DNA from: JBDZVM01 sp040255675
Lineage (GTDB): Bacteria > Actinomycetota > Actinomycetes > Acidothermales > Acidothermaceae
Assembly: GCA_040255675.1 (NCBI GenBank)
Contig: JBDZVM010000022.1
Location: 1 to 64,000, forward strand
Length of the DNA stretch: 64,000 bases
Reading direction: 5' to 3'
Shown here: positions 1-8,318 of the stretch, piece after piece
Layout of the letters: every line of letters starts with the position of its first letter
Position numbering within the stretch: the first letter of the stretch is position 1
Program-made: the position numbers and the translations under genes
The notes under the pieces: generated by a model
Seen by the model: the letters and a program-made list of their open reading frames with translations, nothing else
What the model was told of the DNA's origin: nothing
Database searches by the model: none

Positions 1-1296
1 ACGGCGTCCGGCCAGGTGTGGGCGTGGGGTTTCAACGGTGATGGTGAGGTGGGTGACGGCACGACCACGAACCGGCTTTCGCCTGTGTTGTTGGCTAATC
101 TTTCTGGTGTGACGCAGGTGTCGGCGGGTATCGGGCATACGGTGGTGTTGACCGGCGGCGGCGCTGTGTTCGCGTGGGGGTATGGCGGTTACGGCGAAAT
201 TGGCAACGGCGCGACGTCGAATAGTCTCGTGCCTGTGCGGGTGCCCGGGCTCTCTGGTGTGTCGGTGGTTGCGGGCGGCGATTTGCATTCGCTCGCGATG
301 ACGCCGGCGGGCGCGTTGTGGGCGTGGGGTGGTAACAACTATGGCCGGCTCGGTGACGGCACCACCACGAACGCCCTGACCGTCGAGCAGATCAGCTGTG
401 CCGGCGCGTCGACGGTGCTCACCGACCACTACGACATGAACGGCGATTCTCCGGCATGGACGTCGAGTTCGGACGGCGGCTGGACGCGGCATGTGATCGG
501 ATTGGACGGGAACCTCGACGCGACCGTCACCTACACCCCGTCAACCGGTGCGACGGCCACGGTTCTTCAACTGAGTGATTTGCACGGAGACGTTGTGGCT
601 ACTGCCGACCCGGGCGGCACCGGTGTTTCCGCCACCTACACCTACGACGCGTTCGGCAACCCGACCGACGCCAACACGGCTCGCTACGGCTGGCTCGGCG
701 GCAAGACTCGCGCTACTACGGGTATCGGCGCGCTCACCCTCATGGGCGTCCGCCTCTACAACCCGGCCACCGGGCGATTCCTGCAAACCGACCCCATCCC
801 CGGCGGCAGCTGCAATCCTTACGACTATGCGTGCCAAGACCCGGTCAATGGTCTCGACCTCGACGGAACATGTTCTTGGTGGGACGTGATTTGCATTGCG
901 AAAAAAGCTGCGGATGCAATTTGGGCGACCAACCGTGCCGCCGATAATCTCGCGAACGGGAGTACCCAAGCGGGCTTAATATGGGCACATATGCATGGTG
1001 CGCACTGTAAGGTGACTAAGGGACTGATGATCTTGTGTACGGGGATGCAAGGCGGAGTTGCTCAGGGCGCACATGCTTTCACAGTGGGCAATGTGATCAT
1101 GACTTCGGACGACAAATTGTTGAAGGGTGAATTAGCACACGAGACGAAGCATGCAGACCAATGGGCGCTCCTGGGCTGGAGAATCGTCCCGCTTTATATT
1201 ATGAATTTTGAATATTCTGACTATAGACTCAATAATCAGTGTGACAATTTCTTCGAATGGTGGGCCGGATTCAAGGGTGGCCGCTATTCGTGTTGA
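1..1296 (+). CDS. RCC1/RHS polymorphic toxin, C-terminal part with zincin-like tip (5' partial)
   Basis: The reading frame is open from base 1, so the gene begins before the window. The visible part starts with RCC1-type repeats (WAWG..GDGEVGDGTTTN, FAWGYGGYGEIGNG, LWAWGGNNYGRLGDG), then an RHS-core end: YTYDAFGNPTDAN, GVRLYNPATGRFLQTDPI and CNPYDYACQDPVNGLDLDG. After DLDG (about nt 868) a variable tip of about 140 residues begins. It is less GC-rich than the core and contains HETKHADQW (about nt 1138-1164), an HExxH zinc-protease signature followed by xxQW. In RHS toxins the core forms a shell around a C-terminal toxin; the tip is therefore inferred to be a metallopeptidase toxin. The tip uses two rare TTA leucine codons. 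A small lipoprotein gene follows. Substrate and delivery route are unknown. Confidence 0.85.
   Translation, partial: TASGQVWAWGFNGDGEVGDGTTTNRLSPVLLANLSGVTQVSAGIGHTVVLTGGGAVFAWGYGGYGEIGNGATSNSLVPVRVPGLSGVSVVAGGDLHSLAMTPAGALWAWGGNNYGRLGDGTTTNALTVEQISCAGASTVLTDHYDMNGDSPAWTSSSDGGWTRHVIGLDGNLDATVTYTPSTGATATVLQLSDLHGDVVATADPGGTGVSATYTYDAFGNPTDANTARYGWLGGKTRATTGIGALTLMGVRLYNPATGRFLQTDPIPGGSCNPYDYACQDPVNGLDLDGTCSWWDVICIAKKAADAIWATNRAADNLANGSTQAGLIWAHMHGAHCKVTKGLMILCTGMQGGVAQGAHAFTVGNVIMTSDDKLLKGELAHETKHADQWALLGWRIVPLYIMNFEYSDYRLNNQCDNFFEWWAGFKGGRYSC
7..823 (+). repeat. Direct repeat copy A of the RCC1/RHS core
   Basis: This stretch matches 2119-2935 at a constant offset of 2112 bases with no indel that I can see. 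It covers the RCC1 repeats and the RHS core up to the CNPY codons. The copies differ only by scattered substitutions and diverge abruptly after CNPY, the junction between core and toxin tip. Confidence 0.9.
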
Positions 1297-1349
1297 GCTA
1301 TAGGTAGCCGGCTTCTTGTCCCTGGTCAGGCTTGTAGGAGGTGTCGACG

Positions 1350-1850
1350 GTGAAACTCAGGGTGTATCGGAGGAGAGTACTCGTCGCACTTGGCGTTCCG
1401 GCCGCATGTGTGCTGCTCACTTCATGCACGCCCAGGTACACACCGCTAGCGATAGATGAACAGGATGGCGGTATTGTTGCTGTTTGGCGTGGATGTTCAG
1501 CAGCCCGACACCATGGCATTGAGGAGCTAGGGCTTTACCGCAGTGATTCGAACGTCGACACCTCAAAGGTTCGTCCGATATGGAAGATCCATGCCGCAAC
1601 TGGTACACGGGCTTCGGCCGTTCGTCTCGGTCAGGCGCCGCCTGGCTTTGTCACGGATACTCCACTGCGACAGCAACTTTCGCCCACCGACATCTTGACG
1701 TTGATCGCTAATGACGATTCGGAGGACGTGTGGGCCTACGTTACGTTCCGCCCAGAGATGTTGAAGCCCGGAGTGGTTGTTTTCGACGACGAGACCGTGA
1801 AGACGACTGCCCAGTACGAGAAGATTCCACACAGCTACTTCGGTTGCTGA
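1350..1850 (+). CDS. Small lipoprotein, candidate immunity protein of the RHS toxin
   Basis: The product has a basic N-terminus (MKLRVYRRR), a hydrophobic stretch and the lipobox LTSC near residue 26, so it should be a lipoprotein of about 166 residues. The GTG at 1350 was chosen because AGGAG (1336-1340) lies 9 bases upstream; the in-frame GTG at 1341 is too close to that site. The rest (GGIVAVWRGCSAARHH, TDILTLIANDDSEDVWAYV) matches no family I recognise. It begins about 50 bases after the stop of the RHS toxin on the same strand. That is where immunity genes of polymorphic toxins usually sit, and a membrane-anchored inhibitor would suit an extracytoplasmic protease. The immunity role is inferred from position only. 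Confidence 0.75.
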   Translation: MKLRVYRRRVLVALGVPAACVLLTSCTPRYTPLAIDEQDGGIVAVWRGCSAARHHGIEELGLYRSDSNVDTSKVRPIWKIHAATGTRASAVRLGQAPPGFVTDTPLRQQLSPTDILTLIANDDSEDVWAYVTFRPEMLKPGVVVFDDETVKTTAQYEKIPHSYFGC

Positions 1851-1932
1851 TGCGCATCCGCCCTGCGGGAGGCAAGGATGTGCGCCGCACCAGTGCTCAT
1901 CCCGCTGGAATCCAGTCGTTTGATGCTCACCA

Positions 1933-2964
1933 ATGGGCATTACTGCGAGTGTTAGCGGGCAGCTAAGCCGGGGCGCCGCCGGAGGCTTTTCGCACCTAGC
2001 AGTCGCCTATCCGCCGGTGGGATGTCTGCGCGGACGACCTGCTGGATTGATCCTCCCCTTCGCACTTCTTATCCCTACGCTGACATCGTGTGACGGTGCG
2101 GTTATGGCGGTCACCATATCCGGCCAGGTGTGGGCGTGGAGTTTCAACGGTGACGGTGAGGTCGGTGACGGCACGACCACGAACCGGCTTTCGCCTGTCT
2201 TGTTGGCTAACCTTGCTAACGTGACCCAGCTATCGGCCGGTATCGGGCATACCGTCGCGCTGACCAGCGGCGGCGCCGCGTTCGCGTGGGGGTATGGCGG
2301 TTACGGCGAAATTGGCAACGGCGCGACGCCGAATAGTCTCGTGCCAGTGCGGGTACCCGGGCTCGCTGGCGTGTCGGCCGTTGCGGGCGGCGATTTGCAT
2401 TCGCTCGCTATGCTGCCGGCGGGCGCGTTGTGGGCGTGGGGTGGCAACAACTATGGCCAGCTCGGGGATGGCACCACCGCCAACGCCCTGACCGTCGAGC
2501 AGATCAGCCAGGCCGGCGCGTCGACGGTGCTCACCGACCACTACGACATGAACGGCGATTCTCCGGCATGGACGTCGAGTTCGGACGGCGGCTGGGTGCG
2601 CCACGTGATCGGGTTGGACGGGAACCTCGACGCGACCGTCACCTACAACCCGTCGACCGGTGCGACGGCTACGGCTCTTCAACTAGGTGATCTGCACGGG
2701 GATGTGGCCGCCACTGCCGACCCGGGCGGCACGGGCGTTTCCGCGACGTACACCTACGACGAGTTCGGCAGCCCGACCGACGCCAACACGGCTCGCTACG
2801 GCTGGCTCGGCGGCAAAACCCGCGCTACCGCGGGATTCGGCGCGCTCACCCTCATGGGCGTCCGCCTCTACAACCCCACCACCGGACGCTTCCTCCAAAC
2901 CGACCCCATCCCCGGTGGCGGTTGCAACCCCTACTCATCGGGTGTGGGGCGGCCTCGCGGCTAA
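1933..2964 (+). pseudogene. Truncated second RCC1/RHS copy without a toxin tip
   Basis: The frame is open for 343 codons but is not a normal gene. From 2119 it repeats the RCC1 and RHS core seen at 7-823, then stops a few codons after the core end: CNPY is followed by SSGVGRPRG and TAA at 2962, so the tip is missing. Upstream of the duplicated part the frame encodes a hydrophobic stretch ending in LIPTLTSC, which resembles a lipoprotein signal and may be what is left of another immunity gene. I see no convincing ribosome binding site for any start (1933 ATG, 2017 GTG, 2104 ATG). It looks like the residue of an orphan toxin cassette of the kind that supplies alternative tips to an RHS gene by recombination. 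Expression is doubtful. Confidence 0.75.
2119..2935 (+). repeat. Direct repeat copy B of the RCC1/RHS core
   Basis: Second copy of the 817-bp core repeat (see 7-823). Identity ends at the codons for CNPY, immediately before where a tip should start. Confidence 0.9.
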
Positions 2965-2992
2965 CATGAACGATTGAAGGAGGTTCGTGGCC

Positions 2993-3334
2993 GTGATAAG
3001 GCGGATATCTCGTTCTTCAGCATTGAGCTTCATGCTGTATATCAGTGCTGTTATTACACTCTCCCTACTTTGGAGTCTGGGCCATGTTTCTGCTGCCTTT
3101 GTTGCAGCACTGGGCTTGACCTTGCCGACCTCGCTTTTGGTCCCTCCGGCGTCGATAGTAACGGTAGGCTTGGTCGGTATCGCTGTTCCTCACAGCAGCC
3201 CGTTTACGTACGGCCTTACTTTCGCAGCAGCGGCAATCGGGAATAGCGTTCTCTTGTGTGCAGTTGGCAAATCCGTCCGGAAGCGCCGCCGCTGGCGCAG
3301 TATTGCAACTCACGAAAGTCACAACTTTCGATGA
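2993..3334 (+). CDS. Small membrane protein, orphan immunity candidate
   Basis: About 113 residues with roughly three hydrophobic segments (around ALSFMLYISAVITLSLLW, ASIVTVGLVGIAV and AAAAIGNSVLLCAVG) and basic ends (MIRRISR at the N-terminus, KSVRKRRRWR near the C-terminus). AAGGAGG at 2977-2983 lies 9 bases before the GTG at 2993; the in-frame GTG at 2987 is only 3 bases away, so 2993 is preferred. The gene follows the tipless RHS copy at the spacing expected for a toxin-immunity pair. I do not recognise the family. A plausible reading is an immunity membrane protein left behind after its cognate tip was deleted, but an unrelated small membrane protein is equally possible. Confidence 0.6.
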   Translation: MIRRISRSSALSFMLYISAVITLSLLWSLGHVSAAFVAALGLTLPTSLLVPPASIVTVGLVGIAVPHSSPFTYGLTFAAAAIGNSVLLCAVGKSVRKRRRWRSIATHESHNFR

Positions 3335-3494
3335 AGGTCTTGCGGTACGCGGCACCTCCTTCCGTGCCGGTGTGACCGCCACGTACGAGACGCGACGGTT
3401 GGCACCGGGCACGGGCCAGTCACAGGGAGGTATCGGCGGCGCTAACAACGGCGGGCCGAGGTTGGAGTGGCCAAGACCGCACCTGTGAAAAAGC

Positions 3495-4286
3495 TCAGCG
3501 CAGGGTGCGGTTTAGCAACTCCGCGGCCGCGCAAGGGTCGTCGTAGCAAAGCTCGTGCACCTTCGCGCCGCGAACCACATCGGCAAGAAGTCGCAGCGCT
3601 CGGCCCGGATCGCGCTGGTGCGTAAAGCCTCGGCGCACGAGCATCTCGAGAGCTTCCATACGATGCTCGGGCACCAATGAAGGCGCCTGCGAACCGTCTC
3701 GGCTTAACAACACGATGTGCCGGACGTCGATCGGCCCGGTCTCGATCGCGGCGCCCAATGAGGCGGCCCGCACGAACAACTCGTCAAATCCCGATATGCC
3801 GCCAGTGACACCGAGCGTGCGGGCGGTCCACGTCGAAATACCGAGCGGTCGCTGATATGGCTGCACGGCGCCTGTATCCCAATCCAACGCGAGCGCTTCG
3901 TCGCTCACGTAGCGCCAGCCTCGTTGCAGCAACGCGACAGTGAGGGTCGTCTTGCCGGCGCCTGAAGGCCCCGGAATCGCCAGCCCGACTCCGTCACGAG
4001 AAAGCACCGCCGCGTGCATCGCGAGAAAGGGCGTGCGAGTCGCGAGCCGCTCGTTGACGACCGCATTAAGAGCGCTCACCACTGAACAAAATTCTGCGAC
4101 GACGTGGGTTTCGTCGTCCGCGCTCAACGCCCACGGGTTGCACCCCGTGACCCGCACCTGATGCGCGTCGTCAGAATCGGCGAGCGGCAGGTCGCGCCAG
4201 AGCGCGGCGAAAGTGTCAGCGAGCACGGGGTCGTCGATGTCGAGCACGACACGGACGCCGAGTGCGTGAATGCCGACCTCGGTCAC
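3495..4286 (-). CDS. HPr-kinase-like P-loop protein (module 1)
   Basis: 263 residues. The middle carries a Walker A motif (GPSGAGKTTLTVALL, about residues 110-124) preceded by LAMHAAVL and followed by YVSDEALALDW and YQRPLGISTWTA. This layout belongs to the HPrK-related kinases that accompany PqqD-like proteins and some lasso-peptide clusters, not to true HPr kinase, which has a different N-terminal domain. Its GTG start overlaps the stop of the PqqD-like gene by 4 bases, so the two should be made together. The protein at 24029-24880 is a clear paralogue (shared: ATRTP.LA.HAAVL, GKTTLTVALL, RLLADVVRGA). Predicted role: phosphorylating a hydroxyl on a peptide or protein, perhaps the Tat substrate encoded divergently. 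The substrate is not known. Confidence 0.8.
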   Translation of the reverse strand: MTEVGIHALGVRVVLDIDDPVLADTFAALWRDLPLADSDDAHQVRVTGCNPWALSADDETHVVAEFCSVVSALNAVVNERLATRTPFLAMHAAVLSRDGVGLAIPGPSGAGKTTLTVALLQRGWRYVSDEALALDWDTGAVQPYQRPLGISTWTARTLGVTGGISGFDELFVRAASLGAAIETGPIDVRHIVLLSRDGSQAPSLVPEHRMEALEMLVRRGFTHQRDPGRALRLLADVVRGAKVHELCYDDPCAAAELLNRTLR

Positions 4287-4546
4287 GGCGTGTCCAGCAG
4301 ACCGGCTTGCGCGAACGTGGCAACGGTTTGCTCGACGTCCGCGTTGATTTCGTCGGCCGACACGCCGTACGACGACGCGACGCGGGCGGCGATGCCGTCG
4401 AGCGTTCGTGTGCCGTCACAAAGGCGCAGGATCGCGCTTGCTGTTTCGTTGAAGAACGCGATGTCGTCGCTTCGCGAGATAAATGCCGCGAATCGGCCGT
4501 CAAGTTCGACGAGCGTCACGTCGGCGCGCACCGGTCCGATAAACAC
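4283..4546 (-). CDS. PqqD-like peptide-binding protein (module 1)
   Basis: A PqqD/RRE-type small protein, recognised by VTLVELDGRFAAF, then FFNETASAILRLCDGTRTL and a C-terminal helix ending AQAGLLDTP. PqqD-like domains bind leader sequences of peptides and present them to a modifying enzyme. The frame stays open further upstream, but that extension has no PqqD character. GTG at 4546 gives 87 residues and aligns with the start of its paralogue at 24891-25166 (91 residues). I see no strong ribosome binding site, so the start is uncertain. It overlaps the kinase gene by 4 bases and is divergent from the Tat-exported protein at 4740. Confidence 0.75.
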   Translation of the reverse strand: MFIGPVRADVTLVELDGRFAAFISRSDDIAFFNETASAILRLCDGTRTLDGIAARVASSYGVSADEINADVEQTVATFAQAGLLDTP

Positions 4547-4692
4547 CGCACGATCGTAGAGCCTCAGTCTCCATTCCGGACGGCGAACGAAGCGCTGCCC
4601 TATTTTGGCGATTTGTGGGCCTTGATAGGCCGAACGGGTGACGTCGCACCGACAATTTCCGCTACGAGGCGGCAGCGCCCTATCCTCGACCT

Positions 4693-4723
4693 GACTCAGC
4701 TCAAACCGTGCAGCAGCTGAGTC
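4693..4723 (+). promoter_or_regulatory. Inverted repeat in the leader of the Tat-exported Cys-rich gene
   Basis: GACTCAGCT at 4693-4701 and AGCTGAGTC at 4715-4723 form perfect 9-base arms around a 13-base spacer, ending 16 bases before the GTG start at 4740. It could be a protein-binding operator shared by the divergent genes or an mRNA hairpin close to the ribosome binding site. The sequence alone does not decide. Confidence 0.5.
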
Positions 4724-4739
4724 GCGGGAGGGATACGTC

Positions 4740-5450
4740 GTGTCGACGACAGGAGAATCGACGGAAGAAACGCACCCGAGCAGGCGCAACGTGTTGCGTG
4801 CGGGTGCCGCGATCGGTGTCGGCGCCTTCGCCGCGCCGGTCGTCAGCATTATCGGCGCCGGGCCCGCATCGGCCCACGATTACCAAGGCGACAAAACTAG
4901 TGGCGGCACCGAAACGCACAACAGCTGTCACCCGGTTTGGCCGTGCGTATTCGTCTTTTTCACCGACCACTACGGAAAATGCTGGGGAGCGTACTGCAAC
5001 TCAGGGTCGAAGTCGTTCAAAGGGCTCGACGACAGTAGCTGCAAGAACCTCGTTGGCCAAAAGCACTTCTGGAACAGCCAGAAGTGGGGTTATTGCAACT
5101 ACGGCAAGGTCAGCAACAACGGCTACGGCGGTTGGAGCGGCGGCTGGGGCGGTTCGGGTGGCGGTTGGAGTTGGACCTCCGGCTACCAGCCAAATGGCGT
5201 CTACAGCAGCAACTGGCAGCACCACAGCGACTACGACGTCCAGGATTTCTCGGGCGCCACGAACTGCGGATGGCTGTCGAAGGGCTTCACCTTCGACCCC
5301 ACCTGTGGTCAGCCGATTTGCTGGACGCCGCCTAAGGGCTGCAACCCGCCACCGCACTGTGGCTCGGTGAAGTTCTACTGCCAAGACACCTCGGGCGGTT
5401 CATTGCGCGAGGTCTCTTGCGGGTGGGACGGCAAGTTCAGCTTCGTCTGA
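4740..5450 (+). CDS. Tat-exported Cys/Gly/Trp-rich secreted protein (module 1 substrate candidate)
   Basis: 236 residues. The acidic, Ser/Thr-rich start (MSTTGESTEETHP) is followed by SRRNVLRAGAAIG and a hydrophobic stretch ending GPASA, a twin-arginine signal with probable cleavage near residue 45. The mature part has 13 cysteines in pairs (CHPVWPC, CWGAYC, CGQPIC, and others) and a Gly/Trp/Ser-rich middle (GGWSGGWGGSGGGWSW). It should be folded before export and disulfide-bonded outside. GTG 4740 is supported by GGGAGG at 4727-4732, 7 bases upstream. I do not recognise the mature family. Its N-terminal pattern SRR.V...GA..G is shared with two Tat proteins beside the second kinase/PqqD pair, which links it to that module. 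Confidence 0.8.
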   Translation: MSTTGESTEETHPSRRNVLRAGAAIGVGAFAAPVVSIIGAGPASAHDYQGDKTSGGTETHNSCHPVWPCVFVFFTDHYGKCWGAYCNSGSKSFKGLDDSSCKNLVGQKHFWNSQKWGYCNYGKVSNNGYGGWSGGWGGSGGGWSWTSGYQPNGVYSSNWQHHSDYDVQDFSGATNCGWLSKGFTFDPTCGQPICWTPPKGCNPPPHCGSVKFYCQDTSGGSLREVSCGWDGKFSFV

Positions 5451-5465
5451 ACGGTTCTCGGCATG

Positions 5466-5493
5466 GGGTCGGGCTCCTTCGGGGGCCCGACCC
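5466..5493 (+). terminator. Intrinsic terminator with cUUCGg loop
   Basis: A 12-base stem (GGGTCGGGCTCC with GGGGCCCGACCC, one G-T pair) closed by a UUCG tetraloop, 15 bases after the stop at 5450. There is no long T-run, which is common for terminators in high-GC actinobacteria. Confidence 0.75.
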
Positions 5494-5560
5494 GTTCATG
5501 GCCCCCGATGAGCTCCGCAATCGCCTGCGGCAGTGTCGCGAGTGTTCGCACCCGACTGGC

Positions 5561-5596
5561 TCAACATCACCGCATCGTGATGCTATGATGCTTCAT
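5561..5596 (+). promoter_or_regulatory. Probable promoter for leaderless vapBC mRNA
   Basis: TATGAT at 5584-5589 is a near-consensus -10 box with a -35-like TCAACA at 5561-5566, 17 bases upstream. Transcription would start 6-8 bases later, at about 5597, which is the ATG of the antitoxin. No ribosome binding site precedes that ATG, which fits a leaderless transcript. Confidence 0.55.
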
Positions 5597-5824
5597 ATGC
5601 GAACCACGCTCAACCTTGAAGACGATGTGCTCAACGCGGCGAAGGCGCTGGCACATGCCGAGCGACGGCCCCTTGGGGAGGTCGTGTCAGAGCTGGCTCG
5701 TCGCGGGCTAGCGCCGCGGGAGCCATTTGTCGATGACGACGAGGGATTCCCGGTGTTCGACGTGCCTGCCGGTGCGCCCACGATCACCGATGAAATGGTC
5801 GCGGCCGCGCTGGAAGAGTCATGA
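5597..5824 (+). CDS. vapB: VapB-type antitoxin
   Basis: 75 residues. The N-terminus MRTTLNLEDDVLNAAKALA is the beta-strand and first helix of a ribbon-helix-helix DNA-binding domain. The C-terminal half is acidic (EPFVDDDEGFPVFDVP) and would wrap the toxin. ATG 5597 was chosen over the in-frame ATGs at 5585 and 5588, which lie inside the probable -10 box. The stop overlaps the toxin start by 4 bases (ATGA). It should neutralise VapC and repress the operon. The family is certain enough for the name; the VapB subtype is not. Confidence 0.85.
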   Translation: MRTTLNLEDDVLNAAKALAHAERRPLGEVVSELARRGLAPREPFVDDDEGFPVFDVPAGAPTITDEMVAAALEES

Positions 5825-6258
5825 CAGATCTACTCGACGTGAATCTTTTGGTGAGCCTCGCGTGGCCCAACCATGTTCACCACCAGTGGGCGCGGAAATG
5901 GTTTCGCGCGACCAAGGGGCGTCGCTGGGCGACGACGCCAGTTACGGAGAGCGGGTTTATTCGGGTTTCTTCGAACCGAGCCGCTATTCCGACAGCCGTC
6001 TCGCCCGGAGATGCGCTCATCATGCTTGAGCGGCTTCGGCGAGTGCCTGGCCACGTGTTCTTACCTGACGACATCGAAGGCGTCGTCGGTAACGGTTTGA
6101 TTGACGGGCAGCTTGTGCTCTCGTACCGGCACGTAACCGATGCTCATCTCCTCGCCGTCGCGAGGCGCCACGGCGGCTGTCTCGCTACCCTCGACCGAGG
6201 AATCGCGCATCTGGCGGGCCAAGCCGTCAAAGACGTGGTCCTCGTACCGATCAGCTAA
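5821..6258 (+). CDS. vapC: VapC-type PIN-domain ribonuclease toxin
   Basis: 145 residues, a full PIN domain. The acidic residues that bind the metal are visible in MTDLLDVNLLV, TPVTESGFIRV, VTDAHLLAVA and LATLDRGI. PIN toxins cleave RNA, often tRNA or rRNA. It overlaps its antitoxin by 4 bases, so it is translationally coupled. It contains one TTA codon (near 6061). Its stop is about 20 bases from the stop of the convergent hybrid kinase gene. Confidence 0.88.
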   Translation: MTDLLDVNLLVSLAWPNHVHHQWARKWFRATKGRRWATTPVTESGFIRVSSNRAAIPTAVSPGDALIMLERLRRVPGHVFLPDDIEGVVGNGLIDGQLVLSYRHVTDAHLLAVARRHGGCLATLDRGIAHLAGQAVKDVVLVPIS

Positions 6259-6279
6259 ATGGTGGGCTTACCTGCGCGC

Positions 6280-7943
<1,664 letters not shown>

Positions 7944-7947
<4 letters not shown>

Positions 7948-8318
7948 GCCGCTGGCTCTGACGCCGAGGCAACGAGCGACAGTAGCCTGCCGACCGAAAA
8001 CGGCTTTTGCAAGATGGCGAAGGCGTTCGCATCGACGGCCGCGCGCAACCGCTCTTCGATCGCATAAGCGGTCATCATGATGACGCTTGGGGGTGGCGGG
8101 TTGATTTGCTGCAAGACCGAGACACCATCGCGTTTTGGCATCTGGATGTCCATGACGACGACGTCGACGCCGCGGTCGCGCACGGCATCGAGCGCTTGCT
8201 CGCCATCGCCCGCTGCCGCGACGTCGTAACCAACAGCTTCCAAGATGTCGACGAGTGTCTCGCGCATACCGGGCTCGTCGTCGACAACGAGAACTCGGGG
8301 ACTCACCTTAGTTTTCAT
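7944..8318 (-). CDS. Single-domain response regulator
   Basis: 124 residues, a stand-alone receiver: RVLVVDDEPGMRETL at the N-terminus, phospho-acceptor D in VVVMDIQMPKRDG (near 56), T in MMTAYA, K in LQKPF. No DNA-binding or enzymatic output. ATG 8318 overlaps the stop of the histidine kinase by 4 bases, and its own stop overlaps the hybrid kinase start, so the three genes form one tightly coupled operon. It probably shuttles phosphate between the membrane kinase and the hybrid kinase. Confidence 0.88.

Noticed and set aside
3258..3488. Open frame of 76 codons overlapping the small membrane protein
   Set aside because: No ribosome binding site, no recognisable motif, and it overlaps a better-supported gene in another frame.
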